A DNA stretch of 8,233 bases from Calditrichota bacterium. GTDB lineage: Bacteria; Calditrichota; Calditrichia; RBG-13-44-9; J075. Positions within the stretch are counted from its first letter, which is position 1; each line of letters opens with the position of its first letter. The notes beneath the pieces were generated by a model. It saw only the letters and a list, made by a program, of their open reading frames with translations, was not told where the DNA came from and did no database searches. Positions 1-7,023 of this stretch are shown here, one piece after another. Location of the stretch: assembly GCA_003695285.1 (NCBI GenBank), contig RFIL01000424.1:1-8233 (forward strand), given 5' to 3'. A program made the position numbers and the translations under genes.

Positions 1-534
1 TCGTTGTACCACAAAAAAGATGACCCCCCGGTAGCCCTCTTTGACAATATCCATCAATTCCCGCAAATGTTTTTGCCCCCGGGTGGTTACGGCATCCGGA
101 AACTTTGCTACCTTCTCCTCAACAAGAGTGACGTTCTTCACCTCCACATAACATTTATCTCTTCCCTTCTCCAGAAGCATATCCATCCGACTTCTTCCAT
201 AAGGCACTTCCATCCGGATGGAAGTGTATCCATCCAATTCCGGTATTTTTCTACTTTCTATAGCTTCGCGCACCAAATAGTTTGGATGGTGGGTATTGAT
301 TCCTACCCACACCCCATTTACTTTAACCAACTCCCAGGTATACTCATACTTCCGGGCAGGATTATTACTCTTTGACAACAACACCGGGCTACCGGGAATG
401 TTGCACCCTTTCATACTACCGGAATTCGGACAGAAGACAGTCACCTTCTCCCCACTGATTAATTGGACATCTGCCAGAAACCGTTTATACCTTTTTATCA
501 GTACCCCCTCAAGCAATGGGGTTTTCAAGATCAT
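1..534 (-). CDS. sfsA: SfsA family DNA-binding/nuclease-like protein (3' end outside window)
   Basis: The minus strand reads open from an ATG at 534-532 to the window edge, giving 178 residues of a family that is usually about 230-240 long. The N-terminus (LIKRYKRFLADV, then FCPNSGSMKGC) aligns without gaps to my memory of E. coli SfsA, which has LIQRYKRFLADV and CPNTGAMTGC. Further on are RKYEYTWELV, GRSRMD, CYVEVKNVTL, FPDAVTTRGQKHLREL and RGVIFF, all typical of SfsA. D118 and E131-x-K133 form the PD-(D/E)xK-like core reported for this family. SfsA was named for sugar fermentation stimulation in E. coli; it binds DNA and its physiological role is poorly defined. A GGGAG ribosome-binding site at 544-540 lies 5 bases before the ATG and supports this start. 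The gene is transcribed away from the other genes in the window. The family assignment is secure; the function is not. Confidence 0.96.
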   Translation of the reverse strand, partial: MILKTPLLEGVLIKRYKRFLADVQLISGEKVTVFCPNSGSMKGCNIPGSPVLLSKSNNPARKYEYTWELVKVNGVWVGINTHHPNYLVREAIESRKIPELDGYTSIRMEVPYGRSRMDMLLEKGRDKCYVEVKNVTLVEEKVAKFPDAVTTRGQKHLRELMDIVKEGYRGVIFFVVQR

Positions 535-903
535 AATTTCTCCCTGCTGACGTTCTGTTGAAAAACCTCTTTCTAAAACCGAGATAATGCCTTGAAAAAT
601 ATAAAGAAATCAATAAACCAAAACTTTCTTTTTTCCGAAAATAGAATACAAAAAATTGGATCTGAACCTGAAATGAGTTGCTTCCAATAAAAAAAAGAAT
701 ATATTTCGATAGAATGTACTCAAACAACGGCCGCAGAATGTAAATGAGGAGCACCCAAAACATCAAGAGAAGAAAAAAATAACCGTTAATAAAAATCGTC
801 CGTTGGAGTTAACTATAGTGGTCTTCTAAATTTTTTTGATGCGATACCAGGGTTGGTCTTCTTTTCCTCAGTTATCAGTAGCAAATTTTACAGGGATTGT
901 ACA
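535..903. other. AT-rich divergent intergenic region
   Basis: This stretch of about 370 bases separates sfsA (minus) from the TPR gene (plus) and should carry both promoters. It is clearly more AT-rich than the flanking genes and has several A or T runs. I see no RNA gene, no strong hairpin and no convincing small gene. A possible sfsA promoter is listed separately. Toward the TPR gene the best -10-like word is TATAGT at 814-819, but it has no matching -35 box 16-18 bases upstream. A TTGAAA (558-563) and GATAAT (583-588) pair also faces the plus strand, but its 19-base spacing and its distance from the gene make it weak. Confidence 0.6.
584..613 (-). promoter_or_regulatory. Possible sigma70-like promoter for sfsA
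   Basis: On the minus strand, TTGATT (613-608) is followed after 18 bases by CATTAT (589-584). Each hexamer matches four of six consensus positions. The site is about 50 bases upstream of the sfsA start codon, a plausible distance. Such matches are common in AT-rich DNA, so this is only a candidate. Confidence 0.2.
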
Positions 904-2457
904 ATGGCACAAAACCGAGGTTCTTCGAAAAAGAGTCCAAAACATGTCATGGATGATTTAAATCGATTACAACTGGCATTAGAACAGACGCCTACATTCT
1001 CTGTTCATATCCTGGTTCATAAACCCGGGTTTTCCCTACAAAAAGAATTAGAGCGGATTACCAACCAGCTTAATAAAAAATTAATCTGGATTTCCATCGA
1101 AAAATATTCCCGCCCTTTTTTTGAAATTCTCACCTCTCTCCCTATTGTTGATTATAATAGTGTCATCTGCCTCACCGGCATTGAAGGATATCTTGAGGGG
1201 CATCCGGAAATTGATTTAAGCGCGGAACTAGAAGTTTTGAATCGTAATTTTTACCTCTTTCGCGAAAAATTCAAATTCCCACTGTTAATTCATATTCCCC
1301 CCTATATGGTTCAATTTTTCCAGGAATTTGCTCCGGATTTCTGGCAATGGCGGAAAGGATTTTATGTCCTGGAGAAAAAAGTTGAGGAAAAATTCCCCAT
1401 CCAGCTCTACCTGCAGGATTTTTTCTTTGGTGAAGAAGCTCTGCTCTCCTATCCTCAGAAAGAGGAATGGCTGGAAGTGTATTCGGCGCTTCAGTGGGAA
1501 TCCGGATTTACCAATCTGAAAATGCAAACCGCATTTGAAGCACAACTTTTTGGATTATTAGGAAGATGCCGGTTTCAACTCGGCCAATTTCGACACGCTC
1601 TCGATTATTTCCGGAAACAAAAAGAATATATCACCAATCAAAAAGATAAAAGTGCACTTCCAGAAGTATTGAACAATATGGCCCTCTCCTATCACGAACT
1701 GGGGAATCCTCAAATCGCGCTGGAATTTATTCAAGAAGCTGAGCAAATAGCGGAAGATAAATTGAGGGGTGCCAATCATCCCTTTAAGGCCATAATCGCC
1801 AGTAATATGAGTCGAATCTGGTTAACTCTCGGTAATTCTACCGAAGCATTTTTGAAAGGTCGCCATGCGGTAAGAATTTTTGAAAAGAAAATGGGGATGA
1901 GACATCCCGGATTGATCCCCATCCTTCTGAAGTTTGGAAAAGCCCAGACGGCCCTGGAAAAATTTGGTGAAGCACTGGATACTTATCGCCGGGTGTTACA
2001 GCTCGTGGAGCGTGTGTGGGAATTTGAGCATCCCTATATGTCGGTGGTCTTACAACATATTGCCATGGTTTATTATCATCAAAAGAAGTATGAAGCCGCT
2101 CGACGCTATTTTTATCGCACCATGGAGCGAATCGAGGCAGCGTTGGGTCCGGAACACCCCTATGTCGCTCATCAACTCTTCTATATTGGGGCCATCCACA
2201 AAGAGCTGGGGCATACCAACCATGCTCTTGACTACTTCAACTGGGCGTTGCAAATCCGCCAGAAAAACCCCGGTGGAAATGACCCCCTTATTGGGGAACT
2301 GTATCGCAGTATTGCCGAACTCTATTATCAGCTTCAGGATCATGACAAAGCTGAGGAGTATCTCCAAAAAGCTCTGAAAGTGTTTCACTCCAGTTTACCC
2401 CCCAACCATCCCTCTTCCATGAAAGCAGAAGAACAACTTCATTTGATGAACGAATAA
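904..2457 (+). CDS. TPR-repeat protein with degenerate STAND/AAA-like N-terminal domain
   Basis: The product is 517 residues, soluble, with no signal peptide or membrane segment. The ATG at 904 is preferred because AGGGAT at 892-897 is a fair ribosome-binding site 6 bases upstream; the frame stays open to a TTG at 853 with no such support. Residues 25-165 resemble the NTPase part of STAND-type proteins. A strand plus loop (VHILVHKPGFSLQKEL, 34-49) sits where a P-loop would be but lacks GxxxxGK(S/T). ICLTGIE (88-94) sits at the Walker B position. PLLIHIPP and PDFWQWRKG (126-152) match a conserved strand and an APDFWxWR motif that I recall from this group. Residues 218-505 form about seven TPR units of the kinesin-light-chain type with a 42-residue period. 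TPR arrays bind proteins, so a scaffold or sensor role is likely; the partner is unknown. It is 113 bases upstream of the next plus-strand gene. Confidence 0.85.
   Translation: MAQNRGSSKKSPKHVMDDLNRLQLALEQTPTFSVHILVHKPGFSLQKELERITNQLNKKLIWISIEKYSRPFFEILTSLPIVDYNSVICLTGIEGYLEGHPEIDLSAELEVLNRNFYLFREKFKFPLLIHIPPYMVQFFQEFAPDFWQWRKGFYVLEKKVEEKFPIQLYLQDFFFGEEALLSYPQKEEWLEVYSALQWESGFTNLKMQTAFEAQLFGLLGRCRFQLGQFRHALDYFRKQKEYITNQKDKSALPEVLNNMALSYHELGNPQIALEFIQEAEQIAEDKLRGANHPFKAIIASNMSRIWLTLGNSTEAFLKGRHAVRIFEKKMGMRHPGLIPILLKFGKAQTALEKFGEALDTYRRVLQLVERVWEFEHPYMSVVLQHIAMVYYHQKKYEAARRYFYRTMERIEAALGPEHPYVAHQLFYIGAIHKELGHTNHALDYFNWALQIRQKNPGGNDPLIGELYRSIAELYYQLQDHDKAEEYLQKALKVFHSSLPPNHPSSMKAEEQLHLMNE
1654..2415 (+). 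repeat. Tandem 42-residue TPR repeat array inside the TPR gene
   Basis: Each unit ends in a loop carrying His-Pro. The His codons start at 1777, 1903, 2029, 2155 and 2407, and the fourth gap is filled by an Asp-Pro at 2281. All intervals are exactly 126 bases (42 codons). The loops read ANHPF, MRHPG, FEHPY, PEHPY, GNDPL and PNHPS. The DNA of the units has diverged strongly, so this is an old protein repeat rather than a recent tandem duplication. The pattern is that of the TPR_12 / kinesin light chain class. Confidence 0.85.
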
Positions 2458-2570
2458 CCCCGTCAGGTACCACTGAACAGAATTTTTATTAAAATTTGTC
2501 TTTCAACATCCCCCATACTATTTTTTCTCACCACGGGAATAATGATAGTTTTATTTTTCGGGAAAATCTC

Positions 2571-3674
2571 ATGCTGGATCGTAAAACGCTTTTAAAAAAT
2601 CTCTCTATCGGGTTTATCCCCCTGTTTGTCTTCATCCTTGCTGATGAATTATTCGGACTCACGATTGGACTTCTGGTAGCCATAGCCGTAGGGCTATTGG
2701 AAACCGGGTATATTTACTGGCAGGAAAAACGCATTGATCGGTTCATTCTTTTTGACACCGGCTTAATTGTGACATTGGGTGGAGTATCTCTGCTTCTCCA
2801 TAATGACATTTTTTTCAAACTGAAACCGGCCTTGATTGAAGCAATTCTTGTTATTTTGATGGGATTAACGGCATTTACGAATAAGACCATACTCATTCAG
2901 ATGACCGGACGGTACATGAAAGGTATCGAACTCAGCGATGTTCACATTCAACAGATGCGCCAGATGATGCGCCGTATGTTTTATGTGATATTGGTTCATA
3001 CCCTACTAATTGTTTATTCCGCATTCTATATGAGCACCGAAGCCTGGGGATTTATCAGCGGAGGTTTGTTCTACATTGTTCTGGGTATCATGATGGGGGT
3101 AGAATTTGTACGCGCAAAACTGAACCAGAGAAAAATGGCGCGCCTGCTGGAAGGGCAGGAATGGTTCGACATTGTTACCCCGGAGGGAAAAATCATTGGT
3201 AAAGCGCCCAGAATGGCGGTTCACGGTAATCCGGAATTGCTGCATCCGGTGGTACATGTTCACATTATCAACTCCCGTGGTGAACTCTATCTGCAAAAAA
3301 GGGCGGAGAGTAAGGATTTATATCCCGGTTACTGGGACACCGCGGTGGGGGGGCACGTCCAGAGTGGAGAGAGCATCGAACATGCCCTACACCGGGAAGC
3401 CGAAGAGGAATTAGGTATTTCGATGGCAAAATTTCAACCCCTCTTTCGTTATGTAATGCGGAATGAATACGAATCCGAACTGGTCCATGGCTTTTTGTTA
3501 AAGGATGACGGACCCTTTTTCATCAACAAGCAGGAGATATCTGAAGGAAAGTTCTGGAAGCTGGAGGAAATTGAAAGTCAGTTAGGGAAAAAGGTCTTCA
3601 CCCCTAACTTCGAACAGGAATATGAAATTTTGAAACGATATGTCTTCAAAGTTTCCTCCCCACCCATGAAATAA
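2571..3674 (+). CDS. YciB-like membrane domain fused to Nudix hydrolase
   Basis: The product is 367 residues in two parts. Residues 1-185 are a membrane domain with about six hydrophobic segments (near 10-26, 28-49, 59-77, 87-103, 136-153, 161-178). The start LKNLSIGFIPLFVFILAD, the middle WQEKRIDRFILFDTGL and LHNDIFFKLKPALIEA resemble YciB/IspZ, the inner-membrane septation protein A family of roughly 180 residues. Residues 195-345 are a Nudix domain. Its box at 261-283 fits GX5EX7REUXEEXGU exactly, with G261, E267, R275, E276, E279, E280 and G282. Surrounding motifs (LYLQKRAESKDLYPGYWDTA) resemble the YfcD/isopentenyl-diphosphate-isomerase-like branch. Nudix enzymes cleave or rearrange diphosphate compounds with Mg2+; the substrate here is unknown. 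The ATG at 2571 was chosen because YciB proteins begin just before the first hydrophobic helix; an in-frame TTG at 2496 would add 25 polar residues without support. The cyclase gene follows after 62 bases. Confidence 0.85.
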   Translation: MLDRKTLLKNLSIGFIPLFVFILADELFGLTIGLLVAIAVGLLETGYIYWQEKRIDRFILFDTGLIVTLGGVSLLLHNDIFFKLKPALIEAILVILMGLTAFTNKTILIQMTGRYMKGIELSDVHIQQMRQMMRRMFYVILVHTLLIVYSAFYMSTEAWGFISGGLFYIVLGIMMGVEFVRAKLNQRKMARLLEGQEWFDIVTPEGKIIGKAPRMAVHGNPELLHPVVHVHIINSRGELYLQKRAESKDLYPGYWDTAVGGHVQSGESIEHALHREAEEELGISMAKFQPLFRYVMRNEYESELVHGFLLKDDGPFFINKQEISEGKFWKLEEIESQLGKKVFTPNFEQEYEILKRYVFKVSSPPMK

Positions 3675-3736
3675 AGTTCTTATTCCGGATAACATAGAGC
3701 TAAGTTGTTCCCCAATCCCATCAATGGAGAAGAAAC

Positions 3737-4369
3737 ATGACTGTATATGATATCACTGTTCCAATCCAGCCGGGCATTCCGATCTGGCCCGGTGATGAAT
3801 CCCCCGAAATTTCCAGATATACCTCTCTCAACCAGGGGGACATGACCAATACTTCCCGGATCCATTGCTCATTACATACCGCCACTCACGTTGATGCTCC
3901 ACAACATCTTTTTGAAGAAGGCAAAACCATTGATCAACTCCCCCTCAACCGTTTGATGGGGAAGGTCGAAGTCATTGAACTAATGGAAGTAGACAGATTA
4001 TCCGCTTCAATTTTAGAACCCATGTTTCCTTCCCAAACCAGACGTATCCTCTTTAAAACCCGGAACTCTTTACTCTGGGAGAATCCATCCCATTCCTTTT
4101 GGAAACAATTCGTTTCTCTGACCGAAGATGGTGCGAAATTTCTTGTTGAACAGGGAATTCAGTTGGTAGGCATTGATTACCTCTCGATTGATCAGTTTGA
4201 AAATGAAGACCTTCCTGCCCATAAAATTTTATTGAGTAACGAGGTCATTATCATAGAAGGGCTCAACCTGCTGGAAGTACCGGCCGGAAGTTATGAATTA
4301 ATCTGTCTACCCCTTAAAATTGTTGGAGCTGACGGTGCTCCGGCAAGAGTCGTTTTAAGAAAACCCTAA
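3737..4369 (+). CDS. kynB: Cyclase-family metal hydrolase, probable kynurenine formamidase (KynB type)
   Basis: The product is 210 residues, the usual length for bacterial KynB, and cytoplasmic. The N-terminus YDITVPIQPGIPIWPGD is the typical opening of the cyclase/formamidase family. The metal-binding signature HTATHVDAPQH spans residues 47-57 (family form HxGTHxDxPxH; Gly is Ala here). Ligand candidates are H47, H51 and D53, with H57 as the likely catalytic base, and H162 and E174 later. The 12-residue spacing of H162 and E174 equals that of the two distal metal ligands of characterised KynB as I remember them. KynB hydrolyses N-formyl-L-kynurenine to kynurenine and formate. GGAG about 8 bases before the ATG supports the start. 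The muconate-type dehydrogenase and deaminase genes downstream favour KynB over other cyclase-family members, but family alone does not prove the substrate. Confidence 0.75.
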   Translation: MTVYDITVPIQPGIPIWPGDESPEISRYTSLNQGDMTNTSRIHCSLHTATHVDAPQHLFEEGKTIDQLPLNRLMGKVEVIELMEVDRLSASILEPMFPSQTRRILFKTRNSLLWENPSHSFWKQFVSLTEDGAKFLVEQGIQLVGIDYLSIDQFENEDLPAHKILLSNEVIIIEGLNLLEVPAGSYELICLPLKIVGADGAPARVVLRKP

Positions 4370-4408
4370 TTCCCCAGGTAATTTTTTTCACCCTTTATTC
4401 TATATTTT

Positions 4409-4437
4409 TTGCGAGTTATCGGTAAGTTCTGTATATT
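4409..4437 (+). promoter_or_regulatory. Candidate sigma70-like promoter for the DUF1028-ALDH-RidA genes
   Basis: TTGCGA (4409-4414) and TATATT (4432-4437) are separated by exactly 17 bases. The -10 box matches five of six consensus bases and the -35 box four of six. Transcription would start near 4444, leaving a leader of about 20 bases that contains the AGAGGTG ribosome-binding site (4451-4457) of the gene at 4463. If real, it makes the last three metabolic genes a transcription unit of their own, at least in part. Confidence 0.5.
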
Positions 4438-4462
4438 AACCCACAAAAGCAGAGGTGTCTTC

Positions 4463-5440
4463 ATGAAAAGAACAATCCTGATACTATTATTGTTTTGTTT
4501 TCCCCTTTTTTCACAGAAACCCGCTGATCCGCTGGTTCATACCTATTCGATTGTCGCCGTGGATTCAGTCACCGGGGAGATTGGAGCTGCTGTTCAGTCC
4601 CACTGGTTTTCCGTGGGCAGCATCGTGATATGGGCAGAAGCAGGTGTTGGAGCTGTGGCTACTCAATCGTTTGTCAATGTCTCCTTTGGTCCCAGAGGAT
4701 TGGAATTGCTGAAATCCGGAAAAACGCCTCAGGAAACACTGGATATGTTGATATCGGAAGATGAGGGACGAGATTTTAGGCAACTGGCAATCATCGATGC
4801 AAAAGGCAATGCCGTTGCCTATACAGGGAAAAAATGCATCCCGGAAGCCGGCCATTTAACCGGTAAATATTATTCCGTTCAGGCCAATTTAATGTTGAAG
4901 AATACCGTCTGGAAAGCGATGGAGAAGGCGTTTAAAACCACCAAAGCCCCGTTGGCTGAGCGTCTGGTGGCTGCACTGGAAGCAGCCCAGAAAGAGGGTG
5001 GAGACATCCGCGGAAAACAATCGGCTGCCCTGCTAGTGGTAAGAGGTACACCCACCGGAAACATCTGGGAAGATCGCCTCATCGACCTGAGAGTGGAAGA
5101 TCATCCCGAACCGGTCAAAGAAATTAAACGATTGTTGAGAGTTTATCGAGCCTATGAACACATGAACGCCGGTGACCTGGCAGTGGAAAAGGGGGATGTT
5201 GATGGTGCTTTACGGGAATATGGTGCTGCCGAGGAGATGTTTCCTGAAAATCTGGAAATGAAGTACTGGCATGCTGTCGCCCTGGTAAATGTGGGCCGCC
5301 TGGAAGAAGCCCTCCCCATTTTTAAAGAAGTCTTTCAGGGAGATCCCAACTGGAAAACCTTGACTCCCAGATTGGTTCCAATTGAGCTCCTTAAAGTCTC
5401 AAACGAAGAACTACAACGAATTCTGTCGGTGGACGAGTAA
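4463..5440 (+). CDS. Exported DUF1028 (Ntn-hydrolase-like) protein with TPR-like C-terminus
   Basis: The product is 325 residues. The ATG at 4463 has AGAGGTG 5 bases upstream and begins a clear Sec signal peptide: MKR, a hydrophobic core at 5-16, then probable cleavage near S17/Q18. The mature protein should therefore lie in the periplasm or outside the inner membrane. Residues 27-215 are DUF1028: TYSIVAVDSVTGEIGAAVQS near the start, GGDIRGKQSAALLVV (179-193) and DLRVEDHPEPV (208-218) are characteristic. The family is placed with the Ntn hydrolases by fold, to my knowledge, and its reaction is unknown. Residues 230-292 form two TPR-like helix pairs (AGDLAVEKGDVDGALREY, then ALVNVGRLEEALPIFKEV), a common tail in this family. 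The ALDH gene follows after 62 bases. Its position between kynurenine-pathway genes suggests a linked role, perhaps on an extracytoplasmic amide or peptide substrate, but that is inference. Confidence 0.85.
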   Translation: MKRTILILLLFCFPLFSQKPADPLVHTYSIVAVDSVTGEIGAAVQSHWFSVGSIVIWAEAGVGAVATQSFVNVSFGPRGLELLKSGKTPQETLDMLISEDEGRDFRQLAIIDAKGNAVAYTGKKCIPEAGHLTGKYYSVQANLMLKNTVWKAMEKAFKTTKAPLAERLVAALEAAQKEGGDIRGKQSAALLVVRGTPTGNIWEDRLIDLRVEDHPEPVKEIKRLLRVYRAYEHMNAGDLAVEKGDVDGALREYGAAEEMFPENLEMKYWHAVALVNVGRLEEALPIFKEVFQGDPNWKTLTPRLVPIELLKVSNEELQRILSVDE

Positions 5441-5502
5441 ATCTGCCAGAAAAAGGCATCTTAAAACCCATAAAACATTGATTTGAATTTCTGATAGAGG
5501 TT

Positions 5503-6948
5503 ATGGAGAAAATCCTTAATTACATCGATGGTGAACTACACCCTCCAATTAAGGGGAATTATCTGGAAAATATCAATCCTAGCACCGGTACGCCCTATTC
5601 CCTTATTCCGGATTCCGATGAACGAGATGTTGAAAAAGCTGTCAGAGCAGCACAACGGGCTTTTGCAGGGTGGTCCAAAACACCTGCCAGAGATCGTTCC
5701 CGGCTACTCACCCGATTAGCCCAACTCATTGAAGAGAATCTGGACGATCTGGCGAAGATAGAATCCATTGATAACGGAAAACCCTTATCCCTTGCCCGCA
5801 CCATTGATATTCCCAGAGCTGCCCAAAATTTTCATTTTTTTGCCACAGCCATACTCCATTTTTCCAGTGAAGCACACATCATGGAAGATACTGCCATTAA
5901 CTATACCCTCCGGGAGCCAATTGGAGTGGCGGGATGTATCAGCCCCTGGAATTTACCACTTTATCTCTTCACCTGGAAAATTGCACCTGCATTGGCCGCC
6001 GGAAACACGGTGGTGGCAAAACCTTCGGAGATTACCCCGATGAGCGCCTACCGCCTCTCCCAACTGTGTCAACAAGCGGGTTTTCCTCCGGGGGTATTAA
6101 ATATCGTTCACGGATATGGTCACAAGGTGGGTTCAGCCATCACCGCACATCCGGATGTCGCCTGTATATCCTTTACCGGAGGAACCACAACCGGTGCTGA
6201 AATTGCCCGACAGGCAGCCCCCATGTTTAAAAAAATCTCTCTGGAACTGGGTGGGAAAAATCCCAATCTCATTTTTAGTGATTGTCAATACGAACAGATG
6301 CTGCAAACCACCTTGCGGTCTTCCTTCTCCAATCAGGGTGAAATTTGTCTCTGCGGATCACGGATTTATATTGAGCGTAATATGTATGAAAAGTTCAAGA
6401 CTGACTTTGTGGAACGCACCCAGCAGTTAAAAGTGGGAGATCCTCTCGAAGAAGGGAGCGATCTGGGAGCGGTGGTCTCCAAGCAGCATCTGGAAAAAAT
6501 CCTTTCTTATATCCAGTTAGCAACCGAAGAAGGGGGTACCATTTTATGTGGAGGTAACCGCATCTTCCTGCATGGGCGTTGTAAGGATGGATATTTTGTG
6601 GAGCCCACGATCATTGAAGGTTTGGATATCCATTGCCGGACCAATCAGGAAGAAATATTCGGACCCGTGGTAACGTTGACCCCCTTTGATACAGAAGAAG
6701 AAGTGATTTCCTATGCCAATGCCACCCCCTATGGTCTGGCTGCTATCATCTGGACAGAAAACCTCACTCGTGCCCACCGGGTTGCCGCCGCTTTAAAGGC
6801 CGGCATTATCTGGATTAATTGCTGGATGCTTCGAGATTTAAGAACCCCCTTCGGAGGTATGAAGAGTTCCGGAGTAGGACGAGAAGGAGGGTGGGAAGCT
6901 CTTCGCTTTTTTACCGAACCCAAAAACGTCTGTGTCAAAATCAAATGA
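5503..6948 (+). CDS. Aldehyde dehydrogenase, probable 2-aminomuconate semialdehyde dehydrogenase
   Basis: The product is 481 residues, cytoplasmic and full length for the NAD(P)+-dependent ALDH superfamily. Catalytic elements are all present: N150 in SPWN, the general base E248 in LELGGKNP, the nucleophile C282 in NQGEICLCGSR, and E384 in EEIFGPV. The ICLCGSR context and NCWMLRDLRTPFGG (439-452) mark the branch holding 2-aminomuconate and 2-hydroxymuconate semialdehyde dehydrogenases and human ALDH8A1. R444 in the second motif lies 162 residues after C282, the same spacing as Arg464 and Cys302, which I recall for the Pseudomonas enzyme, where that Arg holds the substrate carboxylate. The expected reaction is oxidation of 2-aminomuconate 6-semialdehyde to 2-aminomuconate. 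AGAGG ends only 2 bases before the ATG, an unusually short spacing, but the N-terminus MEKILNYIDGEL fits the family. The next gene encodes the expected following step. Confidence 0.85.
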   Translation: MEKILNYIDGELHPPIKGNYLENINPSTGTPYSLIPDSDERDVEKAVRAAQRAFAGWSKTPARDRSRLLTRLAQLIEENLDDLAKIESIDNGKPLSLARTIDIPRAAQNFHFFATAILHFSSEAHIMEDTAINYTLREPIGVAGCISPWNLPLYLFTWKIAPALAAGNTVVAKPSEITPMSAYRLSQLCQQAGFPPGVLNIVHGYGHKVGSAITAHPDVACISFTGGTTTGAEIARQAAPMFKKISLELGGKNPNLIFSDCQYEQMLQTTLRSSFSNQGEICLCGSRIYIERNMYEKFKTDFVERTQQLKVGDPLEEGSDLGAVVSKQHLEKILSYIQLATEEGGTILCGGNRIFLHGRCKDGYFVEPTIIEGLDIHCRTNQEEIFGPVVTLTPFDTEEEVISYANATPYGLAAIIWTENLTRAHRVAAALKAGIIWINCWMLRDLRTPFGGMKSSGVGREGGWEALRFFTEPKNVCVKIK

Positions 6949-6952
6949 ACGT

Positions 6953-6989
6953 AAATACGTTGCTTTATTTTAAAACCCAAAACGTATTT
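6953..6989. repeat. 9-bp inverted repeat between the ALDH and RidA genes
   Basis: AAATACGTT (6953-6961) and its exact complement AACGTATTT (6981-6989) flank a 19-base AT-rich loop. One further pair (G6951/C6991) matches beyond a single mismatch. The hexamer AACGTA also occurs at 6948-6953, so the left side itself is a tight dyad, AACGTA-AA-TACGTT, overlapping the ALDH stop codon. It could be an operator or a weak mRNA hairpin. It lacks the GC-rich stem and T-run of an intrinsic terminator. Confidence 0.4.
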
Positions 6990-7023
6990 TCTCTAAGTTC
7001 ATCAAATCAGGAGTGGAGATACT

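Noticed and set aside
4..550. Plus-strand open frames opposite sfsA
   Set aside because: They are antisense to a gene with unmistakable family motifs and show no recognisable protein features.
509..766. Minus-strand frame of 85 codons rich in Phe, Ile and Leu in the sfsA upstream region
   Set aside because: It overlaps the sfsA start on the same strand in another frame, lacks a ribosome-binding site, and its composition simply reflects AT-rich DNA.
819..862. Direct repeat TGGTCTTCT at 819-827 and 854-862 upstream of the TPR gene
   Set aside because: A 9-base match at this distance is expected about once by chance in a window of this size, and nothing else supports a binding site.
2458..2570. 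Terminator between the TPR and YciB-Nudix genes (AATTTT-TATT-AAAATT at 2481-2496)
   Set aside because: The stem has only A-T pairs and no following T-run, so it would be too weak to stop transcription.
2496..2570. Upstream TTG start for the YciB-Nudix gene
   Set aside because: The extra 25 residues are polar, unlike the start of YciB proteins, and no ribosome-binding site precedes the TTG.
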